Part shown: positions 12,260 through 21,458 of the stretch, piece by piece
How positions within the stretch are numbered: position 1 is the first letter of the stretch
Layout: each line of letters starts with the position of its first letter
DNA from: Amylostereum areolatum
Lineage: Eukaryota; Basidiomycota; Agaricomycetes; Russulales; Stereaceae
NCBI GenBank assembly: GCA_012932865.1
Contig: SAXG01000026.1
Span: 372,001 to 436,000 of the forward strand
Direction of reading: 5' to 3'
Length of the DNA stretch: 64,000 bases
Program-made: the position numbers and the translations under genes
Notes under the pieces: model-generated
The model's database searches: none
What the model was told of the DNA's origin: nothing
The model's input: the letters and a program-made list of their open reading frames with translations, nothing else

Positions 12260-13822
12260 TCAGCTCGCGCCTTCATAACCTTCCAAGTCGCGCCGTCATG
12301 TGATTCTCAGCAAACAATTGCCGCGCTTCCGTCATCTTTAGACTTCTACTACTTTCTCCTCGGACACGGGCCATCAGCGAAAAAACGTTTGACGGATAAT
12401 TTGAAATATTTCTAAGGCCACAATTACGCACCGTACGGTGAACTTTTCACCTAGGATTAGAGGCCAAGTTTCCGTTTTACCAGGTTCCACAAAGCTTTGA
12501 CAACAAGACAGGGTGGCCCCGAAGTTGTGAGCTAAAACTAAAAATAGCAATTTTTGGTTAATTCACCGGCCTTCCGCTTATGGAAATGCTTCTATTATCA
12601 TTTCGCTTACAATACTGTAATCAATGGATTGTTTTTGCCGTTCAAATTCAAATTTTCAGATATGATAACTAGTTTAATTTACAGATTACAGCTACTACTA
12701 GTACAGTACAGTCCGCCGAATCTCGACTCCTACTGTAGATGGAGAGTGAGGGAGAGTGTAAGGTACAGTGTAGGGGTGTCGAGAAGTAAAAGGGACGTAC
12801 CGGATGCTTGCGATGTTTCAGGACAGTAAGGACTCCTGCAATGCTGTCAGCTCTAAGTTGAACTTGAAAGAAAAGAGCACGCACCTCTTACACACTTCCG
12901 ACTTCTCTAAGTCGCATCCTGGCCATGGGAGATGTGGCTGAGGACGAGGGTGACCTTTAAGCTGCACACCGCAGGAGTAGTCCGGGGTCCTACGGCGCAG
13001 CTACGCGGGATCGCACTTTGACGGTAGAGGTCGGAAAGAGAAAGCTTCACTGGTTTTAAGCTCTTGAAGCTTGAAGGCGCGGAGTTCGTCGGTCCGCGGT
13101 CAGAATGATCTAAGCGCCGGTGTCGTCTCCTGCTCGTGAACTTATAATCCCTGCTAAATCTCTCGCAAGCCTCTCGGAGTTATAGGGAAAGATTTAGAGG
13201 AACACACCTGGTTCAGTTCCGGAGCAAGCCTGGGTGAGGTGAATGGAAGAACACGGGGGCTGGGATTTTTCGGTCAAAACCCTTACAAAAGATTAGATAA
13301 CCGGACAGGCCTCGTAAATGACGCGCGGAAAAAACAGAGGAAAGCTTTTTCGCTGATGCACGGTGTTGACGCATTGACCGGATACAAACAAGTGTGCTCG
13401 CCTCTATACCTCATCCTGTTCCCGAGAATGTCCAGCTGGGGCAAGATGAAAACCAACTCTAGAACTTGGCACTTAGTAGTTATGTAGTATCATGCTGGCC
13501 TCCACCGAGCAGAAGAATCCCGATGGCGTGGTTCTCGCTATTACCACTCGTGTGGATGATGCCCAGGACTTTACCCATACTTGCACAGTGACAACTGACA
13601 GCGACGTCTTGACTGGTGATCGATGATCTCCCATACGCGACCCTGTTGGACGCCGCCTCCCAGCTGGCGCCGAGCTACGGTGTGTATTTTCCTGACCTCA
13701 GGCCTGGGCCCTGAGTTGATGCGCTTTTATAGCAGCCCGATACAACCACGCGATGTGCATATAACGTGATAGATTCTTGAAATACATGTTCCACTCGTAG
13801 TCTCGTACTTGTGTGTCTACTT
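12260..13822. other. Long intergenic region, partly AT-rich, with one short unexplained frame
   Basis: The Lon promoter is expected next to 12260. The stretch 12400-12720 is visibly AT-richer than its surroundings. CTTGAAGCTTGAAG occurs at 13063. From the ATG at 13491 a 44-codon frame is open and continues in another frame with DDLPYATLLDAASQLAPSYG to about 13680. It looks like a decayed coding fragment but was not recognised. Confidence 0.45.
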
Positions 13823-15505
13823 CTACGATATAAGTACTATGTGCCCTGCAACCGCCTCTTCCATCGGAGACTCACTTCCATCCTCCTCGACGCGGTTGCA
13901 CCGTCCATCCCACACGACGGAATGCTCCCGTAGCCTTTCTTTCAACGAACCCACAATCCCCTCCGTCACAGAACAGCGTTCAATCGACACCTCTCTGAAA
14001 CATGGCCAGTACCATGCGAACTCCCGGACACAATCGCAGAGTTCCTCTACCGTCCTCTCGCTCCAGTCGCCGTCCAAAAATTGGACGGCAGAGAGGCGCA
14101 CGGTGTGCACGTTGGGAAACAGGGTGAACAAAGGCAGTTCCTCGCCCCCGTCCCCGTCTCCGTCTTCGTCCCCGCCCTCCGTCCCTGGTTGCGAATACAA
14201 CGACGACCTCACCACCGGCATCATCTCCCACACCGCGCGACTGGCCAGCTCGAGCACCTCCACGTATTGAAACCGCTTCAGCTGCCGCCAAAACCCGCGT
14301 CTAACCGTGCAAGGCCCCTCGACAAACAACGTCAGGTGCTTCGTGCGGGTGCATACCGGAAGCCCCTTCAAAAATCCCTCCAGATTCCCCTCCTCGAGAT
14401 CGCCCCGGGGGTGCGGAATTCGAACCACAAATCCAGGGGGCATCGCCAGCTGTTTATATGGGTCGCCCGCCGGGTACCGCGGGGTGTGCTTGTCTGTTGC
14501 CTGCCACATTGCCCCGTCGGGGCCCTGCATGCCCTGCACAACGTCCCATAGCTCCCCGGCCACCAAGAAAACTTTGTCAAACGGAGCAACGGTGGCGCGC
14601 GCATAGTGCTCCGCCACGGTCTCCGCCATCTCGGTCAGCGCCGCCTGGTCGCTTGTGCGGCCCATCATCTCCAGTCCGACGCTGGACGGCAGACGAAGCC
14701 GGGACACGATCAAGCTTGAGACCATGATTTCGAGTATGAGTCGAAAGGAGCGCACCGCGGGCAAGGCGAGAGCGCCGCGCTTCGTCCACCTCGACGTTGT
14801 GGTGAGCAGGCGGGTGTCGATGTGAGGTGAACCGTCTATGAATACCTCCTCCAGGGCGGGCAGATGTGCGAGCGTGTCGAGCACGGCGTCCACAGTCTCG
14901 TGGATATTGCAATATGTCAGATGCAATACCGTGAGGCCCGCGGCATGGAAGGGAGCGAAAGCAGGGGTCGTATTGCAGAATTGAAGATACAGGCGTTCGA
15001 GCCGCGGTGGTGGTATTCCCCCAAACAAAGTTGAGGGGAGGTCGATGCGGCCGTGACCACGGTGAATGCTTATATCGAGGATGCGTAGGACGCTGGCGGG
15101 CTGTGCAGAGAGCAGCTTCAATATCTCCACCGACGCCGGATTGTTCACGGCCTCCAGTTTGAGCACTTCGATACGTGGAAGACACTGCAGCGCGAGAAAC
15201 ACGGCCTCCTGGTAGTCTCTCCCACTCTCAAAGGCTGGCCCCTCGATGTCCACGACGATCGGTGCAGGATCAGACCGCTCTAGGAAGAGCTTGGTCAACG
15301 GGAGGCTCCATGTGGGTATGTCCTTCCACAGCGCTTTGGATCCTACGGTGACGGTATTCCAGAACTTGCATGTGTGGGAACACGAGAAAATATCCCTAAG
15401 ATCTCCCACGTGGGTGAAGACGTCGGCGAGGAGTTCGACGGGAAGTGAAGCGACCGATGTGACTGAGGGTAGATGAAGAGCAGCCAAGGCCGTGGCGAGC
15501 TCCAT
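13823..15505 (-). CDS. F-box protein with leucine-rich C-terminal region
   Basis: One uninterrupted frame of 560 codons. The F-box is at residues about 18-65: SLPVELLADVFTHVGDLRDI, then SHTCKFWNTVTVGSKALWKDI, which matches the classic L-P-x-E-L and the conserved Trp before the second helix. Residues 75-320 contain repeated Leu-rich segments (PRIEVLKLEAV, PRLERLYLQFCN, AGLTVLHLTYCN, PALEEVFIDG) spaced as degenerate LRRs. An acidic Gly/Asp run lies at about residues 440-455. Expected role: Skp1-binding substrate receptor of an SCF ubiquitin ligase; the substrate is unknown. No intron and no frame break. Confidence 0.88.
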   Translation of the reverse strand: MELATALAALHLPSVTSVASLPVELLADVFTHVGDLRDIFSCSHTCKFWNTVTVGSKALWKDIPTWSLPLTKLFLERSDPAPIVVDIEGPAFESGRDYQEAVFLALQCLPRIEVLKLEAVNNPASVEILKLLSAQPASVLRILDISIHRGHGRIDLPSTLFGGIPPPRLERLYLQFCNTTPAFAPFHAAGLTVLHLTYCNIHETVDAVLDTLAHLPALEEVFIDGSPHIDTRLLTTTSRWTKRGALALPAVRSFRLILEIMVSSLIVSRLRLPSSVGLEMMGRTSDQAALTEMAETVAEHYARATVAPFDKVFLVAGELWDVVQGMQGPDGAMWQATDKHTPRYPAGDPYKQLAMPPGFVVRIPHPRGDLEEGNLEGFLKGLPVCTRTKHLTLFVEGPCTVRRGFWRQLKRFQYVEVLELASRAVWEMMPVVRSSLYSQPGTEGGDEDGDGDGGEELPLFTLFPNVHTVRLSAVQFLDGDWSERTVEELCDCVREFAWYWPCFREVSIERCSVTEGIVGSLKERLREHSVVWDGRCNRVEEDGSESPMEEAVAGHIVLIS

Positions 15506-16083
15506 GGACTATCTGCACGGCATCGCCTCAATGTAGGTCAACGACGGAGAGATGAATAGACCATACTAATTATAATCGTAGTGTTTCAATAGTCTTGCGT
15601 TTCCGAGACGCGACGAGAATTGAAGTGGCGAGCCTTCCTGTCACTCACTCACTCTCAGACTTCACTGATCAGCACGTTCAGTTATGAGTTTTTACCAGAT
15701 ATTTCAGTCACTTGCCTAAATTGCCCTGCCTCTTGCAGTTTGTCGATCACAGGTAAGATAGCGGTCAAAGCGCTTGTTTATCACGGATGAGTCGATGACG
15801 CGGTGACGCGCGGCCGGCGGCGATCCTTTTCAGGCTCCAAGGAGCCATTGAAGTTCTTCCGAAGACCGAAGTTCTACGATGACCATTGTTCATTGTTCAT
15901 TGTTCACAACCACGGTAAGCGGGCAAAGAATGACCAAATTCCTATGGTACATACATAACTAGATAAATACAAGGTGAAATTGACGCAAAATCTACGCATG
16001 AGAGAAACCCCAAACCCATTACGACAAACATCTAATGTACCGTATGCTGATATAACTAGATCTGTCCAGCTCAATCTCCCCAC
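15506..16083. other. Intergenic region with a TTGTTCA tandem repeat
   Basis: Upstream region of the F-box gene and downstream region of the BAG gene. A short heptamer tandem repeat (TTGTTCA, about three copies) lies at about 15885-15905. No coding frame is supported. Confidence 0.5.
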
Positions 16084-18640
16084 TCACGCGTCGACCTCCG
16101 ACCACTCGTCCCCTTCGGTCGTCACCGAACTCTCGTCCGACACGCTCCCTACACTATCCACCTCCCGCTCGATCACCACCGAATCTTCCAGCTCGCCCTC
16201 AGTGTGGTTGGACGGCTGGGGTGGGAACGTGAACTGGTCATGCGACAACGATGACAGGAAGGACTCCGAGGGGTTGGGGCTAGGTCCGGCGGGGCCGGGT
16301 GTAGATGAGGGCTCGTGGACATCGTGGACGGGTGTAAAACTGGACTCCGTTGTTGGAAGGGGAAGGGCAGATGCAGACGCGGTGTCAACTGCAGGAGAAG
16401 GAATCGGCGTGGCCTCCGGGGCTTGAGTAACCTCTGCTATAGGCTCCATAGACTCGGGAGCTGTGACGGAGACAAGTTCGACAGCCGGAAGACTTGACTC
16501 CGAAGCAGCAGGGATGACCACTTCCTCGATAACGGGTTTCGTCGATATAGAAGCAGGATCCTGAACGTCGGGCTGTGAAGACGCGGAATCTGCAGTATCT
16601 GGCTCGGCGGAGGAAATCACCTCGACGACGGGGTCCTCGGAAGCAAGGGCGGGGGTGGGACTAGCGTCGACAACATCGACATGAACAAGCGTCGGAGCAG
16701 ATTGGATAGGAATGGATTCCGTGACGGCTTGAGCTTGAGCTATGGCATCCTCGACCACGGGGCCGTCGACGGCCTTGTCGGCGACGACTTGTGCAACAGG
16801 AGTCTCCACCTCTGACGGACCCTCGACATCGTACCCCTTTACCTCATCCTCAGCACTGCCGGTGTTCTTCTGCAACTGCTTCTTCTGGACAGTGATCTTC
16901 TTGTCCACGTCCTCGAGCGCCACCTCAACCTCTCTCACCACCTCCCTCCTCCGTACACGCACTTCCTCGTCCCCATCGCTGTCAACCGCATCGAGCTGCG
17001 CCAGCAGCCCATTCAGCGCGTGTTCGTATGCCCGCACGGGTGCGTTGACGGGAGTATACGCGAGCTCGTCCTCAGAGGGGTCGAATTCGAGGGCGGCGGG
17101 GAAGCGGAAGGTAGTGGTGAGAGAGTGCAAGGATGATCGGATGGTGGAGATGGTGTTGAGGGGCGTCAACGGGGTGGACGGGGTGGATGGACGAGAGGTG
17201 GAGGGCGCGGGTGCAGGGACGGGCGCAGAGGTGGAACTGGCGGAGGTGGTACGTCGATGCTCTTGATATTCCGCCTGAACCTTGGCAGCAGCAGCACCGG
17301 CGAGGGCGGGCGCACGAGATAGGTCAGCCCCTTCCGTCGGGGCCATCTTGGGAGTATTCTCCACCGTGATCTGGAGAGGGAATCATTGAGTAAAATTACA
17401 CACGAAGGGATGATAGAACATACCTTTGACGAAGAAGCATGGGTAGCTCCGGGGCCGCTTTGATCTTGCAAGCTATTGAAGATGGCCTGCAGCGTGTCCT
17501 TGATCTCTTGTTCTGATTCAACTTCGAAACGCTTTCCCAAGCGCTGTTTGAGAAGCTCGTCCAACGAAGTCGGGACGGGTGTGTTGGGAGCTTTGCCTTT
17601 GCCCTTCACATCCTTAGGGTTGGGGGAAGGTACCGGTGTCGGTGCGGGAATCGGACAACGGCGCCACGGCAGGTAAAGACGTAGAGCACGCCTGAAAGAA
17701 AGCGTAAGAAAACAAATGCTCGGAATCGCGACTGCGAAGACATACCTGAGGAGCCGGAGACTGAGGCTTCGTAGCCTCCGGAGCATCGTTCTGAGCCTGA
17801 AGACCCGTGAGGAACTTGAAAATGTCTTGAAGGTTGACCTCAACGCTGGCCGGGCGTATTGACTGAGGGGCGGCGGCAGAGCTGGGAGGGGCAGCTGCCT
17901 TCGGAGCCTGCATAGAATCTGAAGTAGGGACTGGAGGAGATGTAGGAGTAGAGACGGCATGGGTGGCGAGAATACCGGCCGCCGCCAGTTCCCGAACGAG
18001 GTCGACATAGTTGGTTGTGGCCTGAGGATGGGGAACGGGTGCAGGTGAATGGGACGCATGGGTGTCGGGGTAAGAATGGGATATTGCAGACAGGGACGGC
18101 ATAGGGGGCTGGTAGGCGGATGCCAAACCCTGAGGACCCAAAATTTGCTCGAAGAGCTGGCGCTGCGACGCACGGCGCGTAGCCTCAGCTTGGGCGGCCA
18201 ATGTTTGACGGCGCTGAAGCAGCGCCCGCTGCCTTTCAGCCTCGAGGGCGACCAGTCGCTGTTGCTCTTGCTCGAGACGAAGCCTCTCGACTTCGGCCTG
18301 AAGCGCCAATGCCTGCTGGATTTGTGCACGCTCCAATGCCTCCTCCCGTTCCTTCCGCCTCCTGAGAGCCTTCCTCTTGAGCTCGTGCTAGAGCTAGACG
18401 GGCATTGTACTCTTGTTCCGCCGAGCGAACCTCTTGAAGCGCGCGACGATAGCGAACTTCTGAGCTGAGAATGTCGAGCTCCGGATGGGGGTGGGTCGAT
18501 GGATATTGCGCGGGATAGGAGGGAACGTGAGAGCTCGATGGGAAATAGGCAGGAGCACCTCCGATAGCAGGTTGATGCAAGGAGTATAAGGGATTCGTCA
18601 AAGACGAAGAATAATAAGCAGAGGGTGAGAAGAACAACAT
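16084..18640 (-). CDS. BAG-domain protein, probable Hsp70 co-chaperone
   Basis: The protein starts at 18640 (MLFFSPSAYYSSS) with a Tyr/Ser/Pro-rich N-terminus. It then has a highly charged Glu/Arg/Gln helix (about 18200-18450), linkers rich in Ala/Pro, and near 17000-17160 a BAG-type three-helix segment. That segment runs from TISTIRSSLHSLTTTF through the acidic middle to VRRREVVREVEVALEDVDKKI. BAG domains bind the Hsp70 ATPase domain and promote nucleotide exchange. The C-terminal ~250 residues are low-complexity Val/Ala/Glu/Pro. Two introns are seen: about 17693-17745 and 17371-17424. The frame changes once at about 18380, and one extra base restores the charged helix. A long open frame on the same strand (17166-18329) is only a shadow of the Pro/Ala-rich coding sequence. 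Confidence 0.75.
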
Positions 18641-19513
18641 GTGAACGAGTATGTGGGGCGCGGTTGACGGGAGTGTCTGGATGAGAGAGAGGTAGGGAAG
18701 ACGGGCGAGAAGGGACGTCTTTTATAACCTTCGTCGGGAAGTGAGTCAGCTGGGCCGCGCGTCGTTGTTGCCTCGGTCATTGTTGCTAGAAGGTCGGAGA
18801 CGAGGCAAGAGCGGTGGCGAAAGTCAGACCAGCTGCGAAGTCAAGACAAATGGCTGACGCGTCCGATCCCGATCTTTCGCGAACTTGCCACGAGGATCTC
18901 CCCGTCACGTGACCCAACCTCACACACCGGTGACCGAACTCAGAGTCAACCGGGAGTCGACAGCCTTGAAGCTTGAAGCTTGAAGCATTCTGAAGCCTTC
19001 AAAATTCTTCGTAGTATCTGCTCTGCAAGTGGTACAGTACACTTGCCCCTGATCAGATTCTGGTTGACATCCCATGCAACTCTCCGCATAAACATGTCAT
19101 ACGGGACTGGCTTCATCTGTGAGCGTGAAAGCGAGGATTTATCGACATTGACGTTAGACATGATAATCACGAAGAATACTAGGGGCGATGGTCTGGGTCG
19201 ACTTCCCGCCTCTTGAACGTCGAGCTACTCAAAAAACTTTCCTGGATGGACTCAAGCAGAAAGGGACCGCCGGGCCAGGTTCACGCGACTTGAGAGAGCT
19301 GAAAGTGGGCAGGGGAGTTCAAAATTCCATTGATGATAACAAGTACAGCGGCGATCGCATCGCATGATAGAGAACGCTACCCGGGAGAATAACATTCCAG
19401 CAGCGCGTGTCTCGAGAACGACATGGACGGACCTATGGGCGTGGTGAGGGCGACACGACCACGACAAATCCAAGTACGCACTTGACGCAGAAGCAGGATG
19501 CGCCATTATCAGC
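18641..19513. other. Intergenic region, BAG gene promoter and INH1 3' region
   Basis: No coding frame is supported. A CTTGAAG repeat lies at 18965-18986. The left part should contain the promoter of the BAG gene, the right part the 3' end of INH1. Confidence 0.45.
18965..18986 (+). repeat. CTTGAAG triple tandem repeat
   Basis: Three head-to-tail copies of CTTGAAG. The same doublet occurs at 13063-13076, and as the reverse complement at 6568-6584. All three sites are intergenic. Confidence 0.7.
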
Positions 19514-20000
19514 TTATGAGGATTTGACCTCCTGGTGCTGCTTCTCCAGCTCGGCCTGTCGTACGAACGTCGGTTGGGTGACCAGTCTCCCTGTAGAAAA
19601 AGTAGCAGCACGCACCAGCTCGGCCTTCTTCTGCTCAATCTTGAAGAGAAAAGAGCTCCAGATGAGATTGAAACCGGAAAGACAGAGACAACAACGCACC
19701 TGCTTCCTGAGCTTCGCGAGCTGCTCCTGCTCGTGCTTGCGAGCGTATTGATCTGCAATACCCAGCCTGGGTTAACGCCCGACTCTGAACTCTCTGACGT
19801 GAAACGACAACGGACCTTCCGCCGCCTTCTCTTTCTTGCTGCACCGTCCTTCAACAACTCCGTTCCCATGCAAAGGCAAAACAAGACACGCACTTGAATC
19901 CCTTGCTCTGGGCGACGCTGCCCTCCTTGGCGCTGGACGTGTAGCGACGAACGCTGGAAGCGGCAAGGTTCAAACGACGGGGAGCGATACGGAAAAGCAT
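19514..20000 (-). CDS. INH1: Mitochondrial F1Fo-ATPase inhibitor (IF1 family)
   Basis: The small protein starts at 20000 with an Arg-rich presequence (MLFRIAPRRLNLAASSVRRY). The conserved IF1 inhibitory region follows: KEGSVAQSKGFK, then KKEKAAED, QYARKHEQEQL and a C-terminal coiled coil (LRKQIEQKK, AELEKQHQEVKSS, stop at 19514). It is split into about five short exons by small introns with GTGCGT-type donors. IF1 blocks ATP hydrolysis by the F1 motor when the proton gradient collapses. The gene diverges from ATP14, another ATP synthase gene, with only 345 bp between start codons. The long minus-strand open frame covering this locus (19252-20097) reads across these introns and is not real. 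Mature length, about 80-90 residues, fits the family. Confidence 0.88.
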
Positions 20001-20345
20001 GGTGGTGACGACGGTACGGAAGCTGATTGTGTGGGGGATGTTGTAGAGGATGAGACAGAGCGGCCGTTATGTACGCGCGCCTGACGCGTGCGGCCATCCC
20101 GGCATGCTCCGAACGATCCGTCCAGATTTTTCACTCGCCCTCGCCCTCGTCTCGACTCTCAGCCCAAACTTGCCGGAGTCAATTCATGAGAAATGTATAG
20201 ATGGCATGCGGATGTACGCAGCTGCACCGAATGAAAAATATAAGGAATACCAAAAGTCGGCTGTGGTCGGCAACATAGACGTGCAGTAAGGGAAAGGGAG
20301 CATCTCGGAAATAACCGTCACGTCACGCCCTCCCTCTCAACCACC
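20001..20345. promoter_or_regulatory. Shared bidirectional promoter of INH1 and ATP14
   Basis: This 345-bp gap lies between the divergent start codons of two F1Fo-ATP synthase genes, and each must carry its promoter here. It contains GTCACGTCACG close to ATP14 and a CTCGCC-rich stretch. Co-regulation is an inference from the geometry and shared function. Confidence 0.6.
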
Positions 20346-20880
20346 ATGTCCTCTATTCTCAAGCAGGCCGCCTCCGCCGTTCGTCGCGCTCTACTCCTCT
20401 CTGAAAACGTTTGCTGACCTTCGCTCGAACAGGCCCGCACCTTCACGCGTGCCCGCACCTTCGCGACCACCACCGTGTCGCGCAAAGGCAAGTACCCTCT
20501 CCATTTTCCGTCCCCCCGAACCTGACCGAGTTCGTCCCCTCCAGACCTTGTCCAGGACTTCTACATCAAGGAGCTCAAAGCCTACAAGGCCCCCCCAACC
20601 GTACGCTCCGTATCCTTGTTCTCACATGTTGGTCTAACACGCGTAATCCCGACAGGCGAAGGACGCCCACGTCGGCTCCGTGCACGCTTACTCCGCGCCC
20701 GCCGCGCCCACACCCCCTTCGCTCCCCGCCGACCTCGCGTCCGAACTCTCCGCCTACGACGCAGCGGACCCCGTACGTGCGGCCGTTGAGACGAAGGCCA
20801 CCCCTGGCGCTGCAAGTTCCGGTGCGGAGGAGTTCCTTACGTTCCTCGAAGCCGATGAGGTGGAGGAGGCGCACCACTAG
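20346..20880 (+). CDS. ATP14: Mitochondrial ATP synthase subunit h
   Basis: The protein begins MSSILKQAASA with an Arg/Thr-rich presequence (ARTFTRARTFATTTVSRK). It continues with the family core DLVQDFYIKELKAYKAP, then AKDAHVGSVHAYSAPAAP, LPADLASELSAYDAADP and an acidic end EEFLTFLEADEVEEAHH. Subunit h is a stator component of fungal F1Fo-ATP synthase. Four exons are inferred: 20346-20378, about 20434-20487, 20545-20601 and 20657-20880. The second intron (20488-20544) starts with GC instead of GT. All frames join exactly, giving about 120 residues, which is usual for this family. Confidence 0.88.
20488..20544 (+). other. GC-AG intron inside ATP14
   Basis: The exon ends in AAAG and the intron begins GCAAGT, the known consensus of the minor GC-AG class, and ends CCTCCAG. 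Only this 57-nt boundary joins ...VSRK to DLVQDFY in frame. No GT donor gives the conserved sequence. Confidence 0.75.
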
Positions 20881-21458
20881 CTTAGGTTGGCCTGCGTGTT
20901 ATTATATGCGTGAAATAGAGTGATTGCTTGATGCACATCTGCGGGATTCGTTAGACGGTAGGAGTGGGCGCTTCATCCAATGGTTTTTGCTCCATCCAAG
21001 GAATTTATTGGTACATATTCATACTTATGAAGGAGTACATGGTAGACGACTTGCTTACATGGGACCCTGAATGAACTCTATCGCTGCCCCTCAACTTGCC
21101 CCCCCACGTATATATGCTGCAACTTTGCCTTGCGTTGACGGTCGCACTACCTCATTTGGGGCAACTACAACATACTGTGAGCGACCCGCCACCACCAAAA
21201 CTAGTGGCACCAAAGAACGGTATTACAAGGGGTATGCATTAGAAGTAGCGTTGTGTAGTCAATGTAATGTGGGATGGAATGTGTATGCAGCGAAGCGACG
21301 ACGAACATGCAACCAATCTAATAATATATGCGACGATGAAGCAGACAGAGCGGGGGTGGGGACGAGTGCATCTAACATGTAGTGTAACGCGACGAAGCAA
21401 TGATGGATAGTAGGGATAGGAGCTGGCGATGCATGGGAAAGCACAAGGCTGAAAACAC
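20881..21458. other. Convergent intergenic region between ATP14 and RPO41
   Basis: The 3' regions of both neighbours fall here. A 103-codon plus-strand frame at 21071-21382 has no recognisable features and is probably chance. Confidence 0.45.

Noticed and set aside
17166..18329. 387-codon minus-strand open frame
   Set aside because: Low-complexity Pro/Arg/Leu translation, off-phase to the BAG gene exons; a shadow of GC-rich coding sequence.
19252..20097. 281-codon minus-strand open frame
   Set aside because: It reads through the INH1 introns in another phase; the spliced IF1 family sequence in the same place is convincing, so this frame is a shadow.
21071..21382. 103-codon plus-strand frame after ATP14
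   Set aside because: No features, lies in the convergent 3' region; likely chance.
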